This document shows, piece after piece, positions 38,001 to 46,744 of a stretch of DNA of 64,000 nt. The stretch comes from Flavobacterium inviolabile (GTDB lineage Bacteria; Bacteroidota; Bacteroidia; Flavobacteriales; Flavobacteriaceae). A program made the translations under genes and the position numbers. A model generated the notes under the pieces. The model was not told the origin of the DNA and made no database searches. It saw only the letters and a list, made by a program, of their open reading frames with translations. How positions within the stretch are numbered: position 1 is the stretch's first letter; each line of letters starts with the position of its first letter. The DNA is taken from NCBI RefSeq assembly GCF_013389455.1, contig NZ_CP058278.1, positions 1,054,001-1,118,000 on the forward strand, read 5' to 3'.

Positions 38001-38229
38001 AACTCATGTTTTCCACTCCGTTGATGGATTCTTCCAGCGAAGGAGCCACCGAACGCAATACGGTTTCGGCATTCGCTCCCGGATATAAGGCGGTTACCTG
38101 AACCGCCGGCGGGGCAATATCCGGAAATTGTTGGAGCGGTAATTTTGTTAAGCCCAAAATACCCACCATTACCAATAGTATGGAGATGACAGTGGCCAGT
38201 ACAGGTTTGTCAATGAATTTTTTAAACAT
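35062..38229 (-). CDS. RND efflux transporter, HAE1/AcrB-like
   Basis: 1055 residues, the usual AcrB length. N-terminus MFKKFIDKPVLATVISIL (first helix) then KLPLQQFPDIAPP; proton-relay acidic pair in TM4 as GIVVDDAIVVVEAV; conserved Lys in AKNAILIVEFA of the later TM half. Two large periplasmic loops and about twelve transmembrane segments are apparent. It exports hydrophobic or amphipathic compounds using the proton gradient. Middle gene of an adaptor-transporter-duct operon that is probably repressed by the adjacent TetR protein. Confidence 0.95.
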   Translation of the reverse strand: MFKKFIDKPVLATVISILLVMVGILGLTKLPLQQFPDIAPPAVQVTALYPGANAETVLRSVAPSLEESINGVENMSYMSSTASNDGSLVITVFFKLGTNPDQAAVNVQNRVAQATSQLPAEVVQAGITTAKQQNSLLMVVDLYSDDEKTYDQTFLANYAQINIIPEIKRIPGVGQSIIFGGNKDYSMRVWLNPTQMAAYNLTPKEVMAAIQDKNLEAAPGKFGESSAESFEYVIKYKGKLNKPTEYENIIIRSNADGSVLRLKDVAKIEFGAYTYGNFTRVNGKPGVNIASMQLAGSNANEIQIAIDKLMQKVSKDFPKGVKYLILYNTKDSLDQSINQVISTLIEAFILVFIVVFLFLQDFRSTLIPAIAVPVAILGTFFFMSLFGFSINLLTLFALVLAIGIVVDDAIVVVEAVHSKMEHKHLPPKAATTSAMSEITGAIISITLVMSAVFLPVGFMEGSTGVFYRQFAFTLAIAIIISAINALTLSPALAALFLKENHSHGNATEEKKTFKEKFFIGFNQGFDKLTNKYLGSIRFLIRHRWLSLGGLAVVIAATVFMVQRTPTGFIPSEDQGFIAISLSMPAGASLERTTKVIHEAEGLLQNMESKKTLMGLSGFNILTQSSSPSSGVAFVLLKPAKERGAVKDINAIMDEVRQKLSTIKGANFFVFTFPTVPGFSNVDGLDLVLQDKTGGSLTKFSEVGNKFLGELMKRKEIAFAFTSFKADYPQYDMEVDDVKAEQLSVNTKDILQTMQAYFGSAQASDFNRFGKYYRVMVQADKSARTEASSMNGIYVKNRMGNMVPINTLVKLKRVYGPETASRYNLFNSIGVNAIAKPGFSSGDAIRAVEEVAAQHLPSGYAFEFSGMTKEELSSGGQSTVIFVLSLLFIYFLLSAQYESYILPLAVILSIPTGVFGVFAAIGIAGIENNIYVQVALVMLIGLLAKNAILIVEFASQRRKAGKSLLASSIEAAKLRLRPIIMTSLAFVVGIIPMMSAKGPSAMGNHSISIGAAGGMVTGVVLGLFIIPVLFVVFQYLHEKVSTKKTETVPHEEAVTV

Positions 38230-38252
38230 AAATGTTGTTGGTTAGTTTTTAA

Positions 38253-39377
38253 TTATTTCTGAGCAATTGCTTTTTTAGCCTTTTCAGGGTTGATCACAGT
38301 GCCTTCCTGTAAATTCTCAAATCCTTTGAAGACAATTCTGTCGCCCGATTTTATCCCGTTGGTAACCAGGTAGTCGGTACCGCTTTTTCCGGCAACAACA
38401 ATAGGCTGTTTGCTTACTTTATTGGTTTTGTCCACTGTGAAAACATAGATTTTATCCTGAACTTCCATAGTCGCTTCCTGTGGAATCAGCAGTGCATCGC
38501 TGTGTTTCATATCCAGTTTGATTTTTCCGGTATTTCCGGAGCGAAGCAAACCTTTGGCATTAGGGAACGAAGCACGAAGGGTAATCGCACCGGTGTTTTT
38601 GTCAAACTGCCCGTCAACCATATCAATACGTCCTTTTTCGGAATAATCGGAATTGTCTGCCAGTACCAGTGTAACCGGAGGAAGATTGTTGATTTTCTCA
38701 TTGATGGAATTTCCGGCATGCTGCGATTTGAAAGCAATAAAATCACTTTCTCCCAACGAGAAATATACGTGTACTTCGTGTACATCAGACAATTGTGTCA
38801 GTGCTTCCACATCGGCAGGGCCAACCAGGCTTCCTTGTTTTTTAGGTAACCTTCCCAGATATCCGCTCACCGGAGCTTTGATGGAAGTATAGCCCAGATT
38901 AATCTCGGCACTTCCTACCATCGCTTTGGCCTGGTTCACATTGGCTACGGCAATTTTATAACCGGCCTTAGCGGCTTTCAGCTGATAGTCGGAAACCACT
39001 TTGTTCTGAACCAGCGGCGTTAGTTTGTCTACTTCCAGTTGTGCGTTAATTACCGCTGCTTCTGCTGCATGCAGGCTTGCAAGGGCATTGTTTAGCTGCT
39101 CCCGGAAAGGCTGTTCGTTAATTTTAAAAAGCAATTGTCCTTTGGAAACAAAAGCGCCTTCATCTACAAACACCTTTTCCAGGTTTCCGGCCACCTGCGG
39201 ACGGATCTCCACGTTTGTCGTACCCTGAATGGAAGCAGGATATTCCGATGAGGTAACAGCATTATTGGCATTAATGCTGATTACAGGTAACTCCGGTGCC
39301 GGCATGGCGGTATTCTCAGTTTTATTCCCACAGGCAAAAACTAAAAGTGAAGTTAAGCTTAGAATTAGTAGTCTCAT
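38253..39377 (-). CDS. RND periplasmic adaptor (AcrA/MexA-like lipoprotein)
   Basis: 374 residues. Lipoprotein signal with lipobox VFAC (LLVFACGNKTEN). The lipoyl-type halves are visible (IRPQVAGNLEKVFVDEG; IKAPVSGYLGRLP), separated by an alpha-hairpin (LNNALASLHAAEAAVINAQ), followed by beta-barrel and membrane-proximal domains. It links transporter and outer-membrane factor. First gene of the operon, with 23 nt to the transporter gene. Two copies of a likely TetR operator lie just upstream. Confidence 0.93.
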   Translation of the reverse strand: MRLLILSLTSLLVFACGNKTENTAMPAPELPVISINANNAVTSSEYPASIQGTTNVEIRPQVAGNLEKVFVDEGAFVSKGQLLFKINEQPFREQLNNALASLHAAEAAVINAQLEVDKLTPLVQNKVVSDYQLKAAKAGYKIAVANVNQAKAMVGSAEINLGYTSIKAPVSGYLGRLPKKQGSLVGPADVEALTQLSDVHEVHVYFSLGESDFIAFKSQHAGNSINEKINNLPPVTLVLADNSDYSEKGRIDMVDGQFDKNTGAITLRASFPNAKGLLRSGNTGKIKLDMKHSDALLIPQEATMEVQDKIYVFTVDKTNKVSKQPIVVAGKSGTDYLVTNGIKSGDRIVFKGFENLQEGTVINPEKAKKAIAQK

Positions 39378-39393
39378 AATGGTATTAAATTAT

Positions 39394-39406
39394 TTAATGG
39401 TGTTAA
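39394..39406. promoter_or_regulatory. TetR operator-like site A (variant)
   Basis: TTAATGGTGTTAA, a variant of the palindrome found at the other two sites, in a longer shared block (39384-39407: ATTAAA, 3 nt, TTTAA ... GTGTTAAG). It lies 17 nt upstream of the adaptor gene start. Confidence 0.65.
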
Positions 39407-39468
39407 GTGAAATTGAATAAAAAAAACAGTGCGTTGCATACTGTTTGCGTTTTACTATATTAAACTGT

Positions 39469-39481
39469 TTAACAGTGTTAA
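39469..39481. promoter_or_regulatory. TetR operator-like site B
   Basis: TTAACAGTGTTAA is a palindrome around a central base. It sits in the shared block at 39459-39482. A second overlapping palindrome, ACTGTTTAACAGT, is present. Located between tetR and the adaptor gene. Confidence 0.75.
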
Positions 39482-39505
39482 GTAATGTGTTTAAAAAAAA
39501 CCGCG

Positions 39506-40099
39506 CTAGCGGATAGAACGGGTGATTCCAATAATGGCATCTTTTAATATTTGCTGGTTGATATCTGGTGGAAGCCCATTACCGACAATATTGATTGAGA
39601 TTAAACCGTGTACTACTGAGAAATAAGTGTAATATTTTTGACAAACAGTATCTTCACCCGGATTGTTGTCTTTCATCAGCTCTTTAATAGGAGCTGTGAA
39701 AAGTTTGAAAGGTGTTTCCACTTCCGGATATTTACTCATCTGGCAGGTGGTCATTTCCACCCCAAACATTAACTGGTACATTTCCTTATTTGCAAATGCA
39801 AATTCCCAGTAAGCCAGCCACATGGCTTCCAGTTGATCGGCAGGATTGTCAAACTTGTCCCGTGCAGCAATTAAATCTTTGTTCAGAACAACATAACCTT
39901 TTATGGTCAGCTCCTGCAGTATTGCCTCTTTATTCGCAAAATATTCATAGATAATGGGAGCAGTATATTCAATGGCATCAGCAATTTTACGCAAACTAAG
40001 TCCTTGCCAGCCCTCTTCTTTTACAATAGTGCAGGCTGCATCCAGGATGTTATTTCGCGTCTCTTCTTTTTGCCGTAATATTCTGTCTTTACTTCCCAT
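39506..40099 (-). CDS. TetR/AcrR-family transcriptional repressor
   Basis: 197 residues. N-terminal helix-turn-helix (GLSLRKIADAIEYTAP then IIYEYFANKEAIL), usual for TetR proteins, preceded by ILDAACTIVKEEGW. The C-terminal half is a helical ligand-binding and dimerisation domain. It is upstream of and in the same direction as the efflux operon, separated by a 128-nt region with two palindromes. The same palindrome lies at its own promoter, so it probably represses both itself and the pump, with an inducer ligand that is unknown. Confidence 0.9.
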   Translation of the reverse strand: MGSKDRILRQKEETRNNILDAACTIVKEEGWQGLSLRKIADAIEYTAPIIYEYFANKEAILQELTIKGYVVLNKDLIAARDKFDNPADQLEAMWLAYWEFAFANKEMYQLMFGVEMTTCQMSKYPEVETPFKLFTAPIKELMKDNNPGEDTVCQKYYTYFSVVHGLISINIVGNGLPPDINQQILKDAIIGITRSIR

Positions 40100-40118
40100 A
40101 ACCCATCTATTAAATCAT

Positions 40119-40131
40119 TTAACAGTGTTAA
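40119..40131. promoter_or_regulatory. TetR operator-like site C at the tetR promoter
   Basis: TTAACAGTGTTAA, identical to site B, within the shared block 40109-40132. It lies just downstream of the -7 box, over the likely transcription start of tetR, as expected for autorepression. Confidence 0.75.
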
Positions 40132-40132
40132 G

Positions 40133-40140
40133 CAAAAGTA
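40133..40140 (-). promoter_or_regulatory. -7 box of tetR
   Basis: Minus-strand TACTTTTG, a perfect TAnnTTTG match, directly next to operator site C. Confidence 0.55.
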
Positions 40141-40246
40141 ATACAAATTTTAATCATGCAACAAAACAACTATAATTTTTTTCTATGCTGCCATAAACAG
40201 CAACCTGAAAATGCCTGAAACAGTAGGGAATAGCCGGTTATTAGGA

Positions 40247-43200
40247 TTAGAAATAAGCTCTTAACTGAACGTTTCCGGTATGAATAGTCTGACTGGTTTC
40301 GCTTTTTCGGCCCTGATAGTTGAGGTTAATATCCAGGTATTGTGTCAGATTCTTTTGCAAAAGCAGGCGCCACGTTAAATTTTCACCGGCTTGTAAACCT
40401 TCCAGCATTTGATAGGCAACCGGCGATAATTCGTTTCCGGTGAATTTATTCTGATAGTAGGACAACTCGCCGTTAATCGTAAAACGCTTGTCGGAAGCAT
40501 AACTAAAAGAAGTTCCTACACGCTGCTGGTTCAGCTTTTCAAAATCGGCAATCTTATTATCTTTCAGCTGGTATTCATAAAAAAGATCCCAGCTTGCGTT
40601 TTTGGAGAACAAATACGAGATTTTGGGTGCCAGTTGATAGCCTGAGAGCTCAAAATTACGGCTGGCATAGTTTTGAGAATAGGTATTGGAGCGGATTGTT
40701 TTTCCGTTAAAGCCAACAAGCCAGCTTTTCTGGATCAGATGCGCATACTGGATCTGGTGGGAAGAACTGGTGTTTTCCTGTGAACCTACCGACAACAGGT
40801 TTTTAGCCCTGTTCGTTAAAAAAGTATAGGTAATGGAATGGTCCTGCTTGCCGCGATTGTAAAATAAACTGTTTCGGAAACTGGAGTTCAGTCCTAATAA
40901 ATCGTCGTCGTTACCAAAAAACGGATTCAGATCGAAATTGCCGCTTTTGCGTATGATCTTCCGGTCCATGATAAAAGACGTCTGGTTGTAAAAATAAGAT
41001 AAGAGTTTTTTTAAACCTTTTTCATTCTGCCACTGATTGGCATTCAGGGTTACCGATTGGGAAAACTTATTTTGATGGGTTTTGATAAAAATCTGGTTTG
41101 GCAGGAATACGCGGACATATTTTGCCTGATCGGGGAATTGGGCAATTTCAAATTCTTCCAGCTCCTGAATGCCATTGCCGTTGTAATCGTTCCACATATA
41201 AATTCCCTGTCCCGGTTCGACCTGCAAATAGGTGAATTCCTGCTGCGGAATTGTACCGGAAGTGGTTTCATAAGCAGTAGTAACCTGGATAAGCTGGTTA
41301 AAATAACGATCGTTGTAGAGCAGACGGGAGTTTAAGGAAGGCTCGCTGGCTCTTGCCGGATCTTCAAACTTCAGGTACCGGTAATTGACAAATAAGGATA
41401 GATCACTTTTTTCGGTTTGCATCAACCGGGATTTCAGGTAATAAGAATAAGAGGTGTTCACCTTTTTAATAAGACCTTGCTGCAAACTGTCGTTGGTGCG
41501 TTGCAAATAGCCGACTTCCATAAAAACTTTGGTACTGTCGCCACGTCCCACAAAAGCGCCGAATTCTTTAAAGCGCTGGCTTAAAGCCGAAAACTGATTG
41601 CTTTCCTTAATTTTTTCTTCGTTGTTTTCCAGTCGGAAGCTGCCGCCCACCCAGTTTTTGTCGATATGGTATTTTACCAGCGACTGACTTCGGATGAATT
41701 TTGAGGTCGAGTAATTACTGTCGCTGTTCAGGAAACTGCTGTTATTGCGGATTGCCCAGTTTTTTAAGCTGAACTGACCGTCAACGACATGGCGGGTTCC
41801 GGAAAAACTTTCCGAAAAATCGAGCTTTTCCAGCTGGTATTTGGCAAAACCGCTGTTGGCAGAATTGGCCTTTTGCGGCAATCTGAAATTCAGTCCGGAA
41901 ACCAAAAGCGTCTGATCGCCCAACGGATTGGTAAGATTCCAGTCCCGGTCAAATTCTATGGTAAAAAGACGTTCAATGGTTTTAAACTCTTTCTGTACAA
42001 ACTGATAGTTGAGCAGGGCATCTACTTCCCAGCGTTTTGACCATAAACGTTGTTTGATATTCAGTCTTCCGGCTAAACCCTGGTTGTCGTCATTGTCAAT
42101 TGGAGAAAACAGGTTTTTGTCATTATTGCTCAACCCGATTTCAAAATCAACCAGTGTTTTTTCACTGGGATTGTATTTTCCTAAAAAAGTGGCAATCTGG
42201 ATTTTCGTAGGCGGAACCAAACGGATAATCGGTTCGTAATTTCCTCTTGGCAGGCCGTTTTCCGGTGCAATGTATTCATAGATACGCCCCACTGCCTGAT
42301 TGTTGGCCAGTATATAGTTTCCCTGATTGTTACCCACCAAAGTAAAACGGACATTGTACAATTCACCTTCCGGATTGTTGGAATACTGGTAGGTCGTGAC
42401 GCCGTTTACCACTACTTTTTTATAGAGGATCTTATTTTCGGAATAACTGTCCACATAAGCCGAAGGAGCATTCATCAGATCCGGATTGTCGCCGGCATCG
42501 GTTAGGATCTGAATCTGCTCAGGCGACAGGTTTTGCTGCAACGGCTGGCTTTTTACATCACTTTCGGAATATAAAAAACCGCCGACACTCCATTTTTCGC
42601 GTTCATGGGTTACTCCGCCATAGGTTACAAACCGCGTATAATTCCGGTCGGTATATTGGTATTCAATATTGATACGCATTTCGGAAGTAATCGGGAAAAG
42701 GGAGGTAAAGCGTATTTCCCCGGCATTATAATCAATTATATAATCGTTGCTTTCCCCGCGTTTCAATAAGATCCCGTTTACATAAACCCGTTCGGAGCCG
42801 GAAATGACCAGTACATACAATTCGCCGTTTGGGCCTTTTAATTTATAAGGTCCCTGATTACCTTCCTGCCCGATAAAGGTACTTCGGGTATATTGTCCGC
42901 GAACCAGTGCCCCGGCAGCGAAAACATCGGTTTTGTTACCGGCATCGCCAAAAGTGAAATGCGTGGAAAGTCCCTGTACTTTTTTATTGAAATTTAAAAA
43001 GCGGGATTGCCGGTTTTCCAGGAATAAATCCCCGGCACGGATGTTCCATTTGTCCGAAAACAATTCGATAAAGATCTGGTCAAATTCATCCAGCTTTTGG
43101 GAATAACCGCCTTCCTGCAAAGGAATATTGCTGTCCTGAATGGACGCACGTAAACTGACCTTATCGGATATTTTACCGGTGATCTGCAAATCCAGATTGG

Positions 43201-43669
43201 AGTTTAAAACCGTATTCTGGTTGTTCCCGATTGTAACACCTCTGGTAATACTTCCGGAAGTGTTCAGACCGTCAAAAGGTTTGAAATTGTTTACCGGTTC
43301 CCGGGTAATGGTATATAGCTTTTGCCCGGTTCCGTTGTTGACCACGCGGGACGGGTCGTAAATCGTATATTTTCGGGTCAGGAATTCCGGGAATTTTAAA
43401 TAGCGAACCGTTAAAGTGTCGCTTGTCTGAAAATTGTTTTTAAAAGCAAGTGTGCCTTTCTGGAAATTTACGGTATAATAAGTCGTGTCAATTTCATTTC
43501 CGGCTTTGTCCAGAAGCTTGAAAAACTCCTTATTAATGCTGACCTTGTCAATGGTAATGGTGTCTTTGGAAACCGTGATCTTTTTGGATTTATAGGGAGT
43601 CTCTATTTCTTGGGCATAAAGCCCAGAAATACATAAAAAAGACAAAATTAAAATCCAGTTTTTCAGCAT
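40247..43669 (-). CDS. Large outer-membrane beta-barrel protein, 1140 residues
   Basis: Signal peptide MLKNWILILSFLCISGLYAQ. The N-terminal third has ITRGVTIGNNQNTVLNSNLD and SGSERVYVNGILLKRG; the remainder is made of alternating aromatic strands such as FLYSESD, FRLENNEEK and SYYLKSRLM, ending with an aromatic residue in RAYF, as is usual for an outer-membrane barrel. It may be a porin, a surface protein or an assembly factor; I do not recognise the family with certainty. It stands alone between the efflux regulator and aspartate kinase, transcribed from its own region. Confidence 0.7.
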   Translation of the reverse strand: MLKNWILILSFLCISGLYAQEIETPYKSKKITVSKDTITIDKVSINKEFFKLLDKAGNEIDTTYYTVNFQKGTLAFKNNFQTSDTLTVRYLKFPEFLTRKYTIYDPSRVVNNGTGQKLYTITREPVNNFKPFDGLNTSGSITRGVTIGNNQNTVLNSNLDLQITGKISDKVSLRASIQDSNIPLQEGGYSQKLDEFDQIFIELFSDKWNIRAGDLFLENRQSRFLNFNKKVQGLSTHFTFGDAGNKTDVFAAGALVRGQYTRSTFIGQEGNQGPYKLKGPNGELYVLVISGSERVYVNGILLKRGESNDYIIDYNAGEIRFTSLFPITSEMRINIEYQYTDRNYTRFVTYGGVTHEREKWSVGGFLYSESDVKSQPLQQNLSPEQIQILTDAGDNPDLMNAPSAYVDSYSENKILYKKVVVNGVTTYQYSNNPEGELYNVRFTLVGNNQGNYILANNQAVGRIYEYIAPENGLPRGNYEPIIRLVPPTKIQIATFLGKYNPSEKTLVDFEIGLSNNDKNLFSPIDNDDNQGLAGRLNIKQRLWSKRWEVDALLNYQFVQKEFKTIERLFTIEFDRDWNLTNPLGDQTLLVSGLNFRLPQKANSANSGFAKYQLEKLDFSESFSGTRHVVDGQFSLKNWAIRNNSSFLNSDSNYSTSKFIRSQSLVKYHIDKNWVGGSFRLENNEEKIKESNQFSALSQRFKEFGAFVGRGDSTKVFMEVGYLQRTNDSLQQGLIKKVNTSYSYYLKSRLMQTEKSDLSLFVNYRYLKFEDPARASEPSLNSRLLYNDRYFNQLIQVTTAYETTSGTIPQQEFTYLQVEPGQGIYMWNDYNGNGIQELEEFEIAQFPDQAKYVRVFLPNQIFIKTHQNKFSQSVTLNANQWQNEKGLKKLLSYFYNQTSFIMDRKIIRKSGNFDLNPFFGNDDDLLGLNSSFRNSLFYNRGKQDHSITYTFLTNRAKNLLSVGSQENTSSSHQIQYAHLIQKSWLVGFNGKTIRSNTYSQNYASRNFELSGYQLAPKISYLFSKNASWDLFYEYQLKDNKIADFEKLNQQRVGTSFSYASDKRFTINGELSYYQNKFTGNELSPVAYQMLEGLQAGENLTWRLLLQKNLTQYLDINLNYQGRKSETSQTIHTGNVQLRAYF

Positions 43670-43750
43670 ACAAGATATAACTCCAAAATGCCAAAAGTAG
43701 TGTAATTTCGTTTAAATTTTAAAAAAGCCGCAAAGTAGGACAGGGAAAAG

Positions 43751-43784
43751 AACCGTTAAAAGGAAAGCACTCCTTTTAACGGTT
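43751..43784 (-). terminator. Terminator of aspartate kinase gene
   Basis: AACCGTTAAAAGGA / TCCTTTTAACGGTT, 14-bp perfect stem with a 6-nt loop, 12 nt past the stop codon. The T tract on the minus strand is modest. Confidence 0.75.
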
Positions 43785-43795
43785 TATATTTTGGA

Positions 43796-45049
43796 TTATT
43801 CTTTAGTGATAATCTGCATGGTCTCGCGGCTCATTTGCTTAACCAGTACATCTTTGTCTTTTTCGACCATTTGTACCGCCTTTTCCGTAAAATGACGAAT
43901 GGTGTATAACGAAACATTATCGTTATAGGTGACTTTGAATTTTTTAGATAAAGTGTTTTTCAGCTCGTTAAAGTTATTGAATTTATCTTCAATACAAACC
44001 GAGAAACTGATAGCTGTGTTTTGAATAAGGCTTACCTTTATTTTATACTGATGGAACAGGCCGAAGATCTCGCTGATGTTTTCTTCCATGATAAAAGAGA
44101 AATCTATTGAAGAAAGCGAAATCAGCAATTGGTTTTTCTTGACAATAAAGCAGGACGTCTGTGGTTCCAGGTCGGCACCTTTGGAAACACTCGTTCCCGG
44201 TAACAACGGATTGACAAACGATTTTACATACAAAGGAATCTCTTTGCGTTGTAGCGGCTGTAATGTTTTCGGGTGAATTACCGAAGCGCCGTAGAAAGCC
44301 AGCTCAATCGCTTCACGATAGGAGATCTGGTTCAATAAAACGGCATTTTCAAAATAACGCGGATCGGCATTCAGAACACCCGGTACATCTTTCCAGATGG
44401 TTACGCTTTCCGCATTCAGGCAGTATGCAAAAATTGCTGCCGAATAATCGGAACCTTCACGTCCCAGAGTTGTTGTGAAATTGTTTTCATCCGAACCTAA
44501 AAAGCCCTGGGTAATGTTCAGTACTTTTTTCCGGATGTTTTTGGAAATGGTTTTTTGGGTCAGTTCCCAGTCTACGATCGCATCGCGATAGGTTGTATCG
44601 GTTTTAATCAGGTTACGGACATCTACCCATTCGTTTTTCAGTCCGGCATAATTAAAATAATAACTCAATATGGTTGTCGACAGGATCTCGCCATAGCTTA
44701 CAATCTGGTCGTAAACAAAATTGTAATTCGGGGATTTGTTGATGTTCAGGAAATTTTCCATATCGGAAAAATGCCTGTTCACCGCAGCAAAAACGGCATG
44801 TTGTTCGTCTTCAAACAAATCCAGTAAAATCTGATTGTGGTATTTCTTGACTTCCTGTATGGAAGCCTTCAGCTCCGGGGACTTATCAAAATAGTTCTTT
44901 ATTACCACTTCTAAAGCGTTTGTGGTCTTTCCCATTGCCGAAACAACTAAAAGAACATCGTCAAAACCTACTTTTTGCAAAACGTCATATACGTTTTTGA
45001 TACTACCGGCATCTTTTACAGAAGCACCGCCAAATTTGAATACTCTCAT
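43796..45049 (-). CDS. lysC: Aspartate kinase
   Basis: Phosphorylates aspartate, the first step towards lysine, threonine, methionine and diaminopimelate. N-terminal KFGGASVKDAGS is the kinase nucleotide-binding motif; TTLGREGSDYSAA is the conserved substrate-binding segment. A C-terminal ACT-like region (SSIDFSFIMEENISEIFGLF) is the expected regulatory domain. 417 residues is normal for a monofunctional enzyme; no homoserine dehydrogenase is fused. The start is the ATG with MRVFKFGGAS. It stands alone. Confidence 0.93.
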   Translation of the reverse strand: MRVFKFGGASVKDAGSIKNVYDVLQKVGFDDVLLVVSAMGKTTNALEVVIKNYFDKSPELKASIQEVKKYHNQILLDLFEDEQHAVFAAVNRHFSDMENFLNINKSPNYNFVYDQIVSYGEILSTTILSYYFNYAGLKNEWVDVRNLIKTDTTYRDAIVDWELTQKTISKNIRKKVLNITQGFLGSDENNFTTTLGREGSDYSAAIFAYCLNAESVTIWKDVPGVLNADPRYFENAVLLNQISYREAIELAFYGASVIHPKTLQPLQRKEIPLYVKSFVNPLLPGTSVSKGADLEPQTSCFIVKKNQLLISLSSIDFSFIMEENISEIFGLFHQYKIKVSLIQNTAISFSVCIEDKFNNFNELKNTLSKKFKVTYNDNVSLYTIRHFTEKAVQMVEKDKDVLVKQMSRETMQIITKE

Positions 45050-45097
45050 TGTTTATTAATTAGACATATAAATATTGTGATTTATAACTGCTGGAAG

Positions 45098-45571
45098 CTA
45101 TAAATTATTTGTAAAATCAGCAATTCCGGCTTCGTTCATCTGAACGACATACCAGTCTTTTAAAACTTTAGCCCCGGATTTTTCATAAAAAGCAATGGCA
45201 TTCTGATTCCAGTCCAGAACTGCCCATTCGATACGGCGGACATTGTCTTTCTTTCCCTGTTTGATAATTTCGGAATACAAGGCATGACCCAGTCCGGTTC
45301 CGCGCATTTTTTCTTTTACGATAAGGTCTTCCAGATGGATCGTTTTTCCTTTCCAGGTCGAATAACGGTGGTAATACAAAGCCATGCCTACAATTTCGGA
45401 ATCCACCTCTGCGATAAAAGTTTTAAACAGCGGACGGTCTCCAAATCCGTCACGAACCAGATCCTCAGCCGTTATTACCACAGCATCCGGTTCTTTTTCA
45501 AAAGTAGCTAACTCCTGAATTAAATCAAGAACAGCAGGCATATCTTCTTTTCTTCCTTCCCGTATTGTCAT
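45098..45571 (-). CDS. GNAT acetyltransferase, spermidine/spermine N1-acetyltransferase-like
   Basis: 157 residues from the ATG at 45571 (MTIREGRKEDMPAVLDLI); a longer frame to 45622 adds a hydrophobic extension and is less likely. Motif A of the acetyl-CoA site is visible (VKEKMRGTGLGHALYSEI), and the overall order (RDGFGDRPLFKTFIAEVD, MALYYHRYSTWKGK, IHLEDLIV) resembles human SAT1/SAT2-type enzymes, which acetylate polyamines or thialysine. Substrate is inferred only. Divergent from fbp, with adjacent promoters. Confidence 0.85.
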   Translation of the reverse strand: MTIREGRKEDMPAVLDLIQELATFEKEPDAVVITAEDLVRDGFGDRPLFKTFIAEVDSEIVGMALYYHRYSTWKGKTIHLEDLIVKEKMRGTGLGHALYSEIIKQGKKDNVRRIEWAVLDWNQNAIAFYEKSGAKVLKDWYVVQMNEAGIADFTNNL

Positions 45572-45626
45572 TTTTTTAGAAAAATTATTGAGTTTTATTA
45601 TTGCGAGAATAATTATTCGCATTGCA

Positions 45627-45634
45627 CAAAAATA
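45627..45634 (-). promoter_or_regulatory. -7 box of the GNAT gene
   Basis: Minus-strand TATTTTTG, a perfect TAnnTTTG match, about 55 nt upstream of the ATG. The region is shared with the fbp promoter, where only a near match (GATATTTG) is seen on the other strand. Confidence 0.5.
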
Positions 45635-45677
45635 GCGATATTTGTACTCGAAAACACAACAACAATCCTATTTAATA

Positions 45678-46691
45678 ATGAAAGATCGCAATATAACGCT
45701 AGGTGAGTTTATCATTGAAAAACAAGAAGAATTCAAGTACTCATCGGGAGAATTATCTCGTATTATCAACTCCATACGTCTGGCAGCAAAAGTGGTTAGC
45801 CACAAAGTAAACAAAGCCGGACTGGTTGATATAGTAGGGGCAGCCGGCGAACAGAATATACAAGGTGAAGATCAGCAAAAACTGGATGTTTATGCTAATG
45901 AGGTTTTTATTCAGACCTTGATCAACAGGGAGATTGTTTGTGGAATTGCTTCGGAAGAAAATGATGATTTCATTACGGTTCAGGGAAAAGACGCCAGCCA
46001 CAATAATAAATATGTGGTATTGATGGATCCGTTGGACGGTTCTTCCAATATTGATGTGAATGTTTCGGTAGGAACCATTTTTTCGGTATACAGAAGAGTA
46101 ACGCCAATGGGAACACCGGTAACGCTGGAAGATTTTTTACAGCCGGGTGTCAATCAGGTAGCTGCCGGATATGTGATTTACGGAACATCGACCATGCTGG
46201 TCTATACTACCGGTCACGGCGTAAACGGATTTACACTGAATCCTGCTATCGGAACGTTTTATCTTTCGCATCCGAACATGCGTTATTCGCAGGATGGTAA
46301 GATCTACTCGATTAACGAAGGGAACTATATTCATTTCCCGCAAGGTGTAAAAGATTATATCAAATACTGTCAGCAGGAAGAAGGAGATCGTCCGTATACG
46401 TCCCGTTATATCGGAAGTCTGGTTTCCGATTTCCACAGAAACATGATCAAAGGCGGAGTATATATTTATCCGACCAGTTCCAAAGCGCCAAGCGGAAAAT
46501 TACGTTTGCTGTATGAATGCAACCCGATGGCTTTTATTGCAGAACAGGCAGGAGGAAAAGCATCCGACGGATTTGACCGAATACTGGAAATAAAACCGAC
46601 GGAACTGCACCAGCGGGTTCCTTTTTTCTGCGGAAGCCGTAACATGGTTGAAAAAGCAGAAGAATTTATGACAAAAGCAAGTCAGTCGTAA
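45678..46691 (+). CDS. fbp: Class 1 fructose-1,6-bisphosphatase
   Basis: Gluconeogenic hydrolysis of fructose-1,6-bisphosphate, cytosolic. Metal-binding motif [17 protein letters not shown] is visible, plus [18 protein letters not shown] and [14 protein letters not shown]. 337 residues is normal. Start chosen at the ATG at 45678 ([12 protein letters not shown]); the longer frame from a TTG at 45642 overlaps the promoter region. A strong terminator follows. Confidence 0.94.
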   Translation: MKDRNITLGEFIIEKQEEFKYSSGELSRIINSIRLAAKVVSHKVNKAGLVDIVGAAGEQNIQGEDQQKLDVYANEVFIQTLINREIVCGIASEENDDFITVQGKDASHNNKYVVLMDPLDGSSNIDVNVSVGTIFSVYRRVTPMGTPVTLEDFLQPGVNQVAAGYVIYGTSTMLVYTTGHGVNGFTLNPAIGTFYLSHPNMRYSQDGKIYSINEGNYIHFPQGVKDYIKYCQQEEGDRPYTSRYIGSLVSDFHRNMIKGGVYIYPTSSKAPSGKLRLLYECNPMAFIAEQAGGKASDGFDRILEIKPTELHQRVPFFCGSRNMVEKAEEFMTKASQS

Positions 46692-46696
46692 CCATA

Positions 46697-46726
46697 AAAA
46701 AAGTCCTGAGCAATCAGGACTTTTTG
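46697..46726. terminator. Bidirectional terminator between fbp and the TerB-like gene
   Basis: AAAAAAGTCCTGA / TCAGGACTTTTT with loop GCAA. A-run on one side and T-run on the other suit both convergent genes. Confidence 0.85.
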
Positions 46727-46744
46727 TTTTTATAGCGGAATCTT

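Noticed and set aside
45572..45622. Upstream extension of the GNAT protein
   Set aside because: The ATG at 45571 gives the usual N-terminus; the extension is a short hydrophobic stretch close to the promoter.
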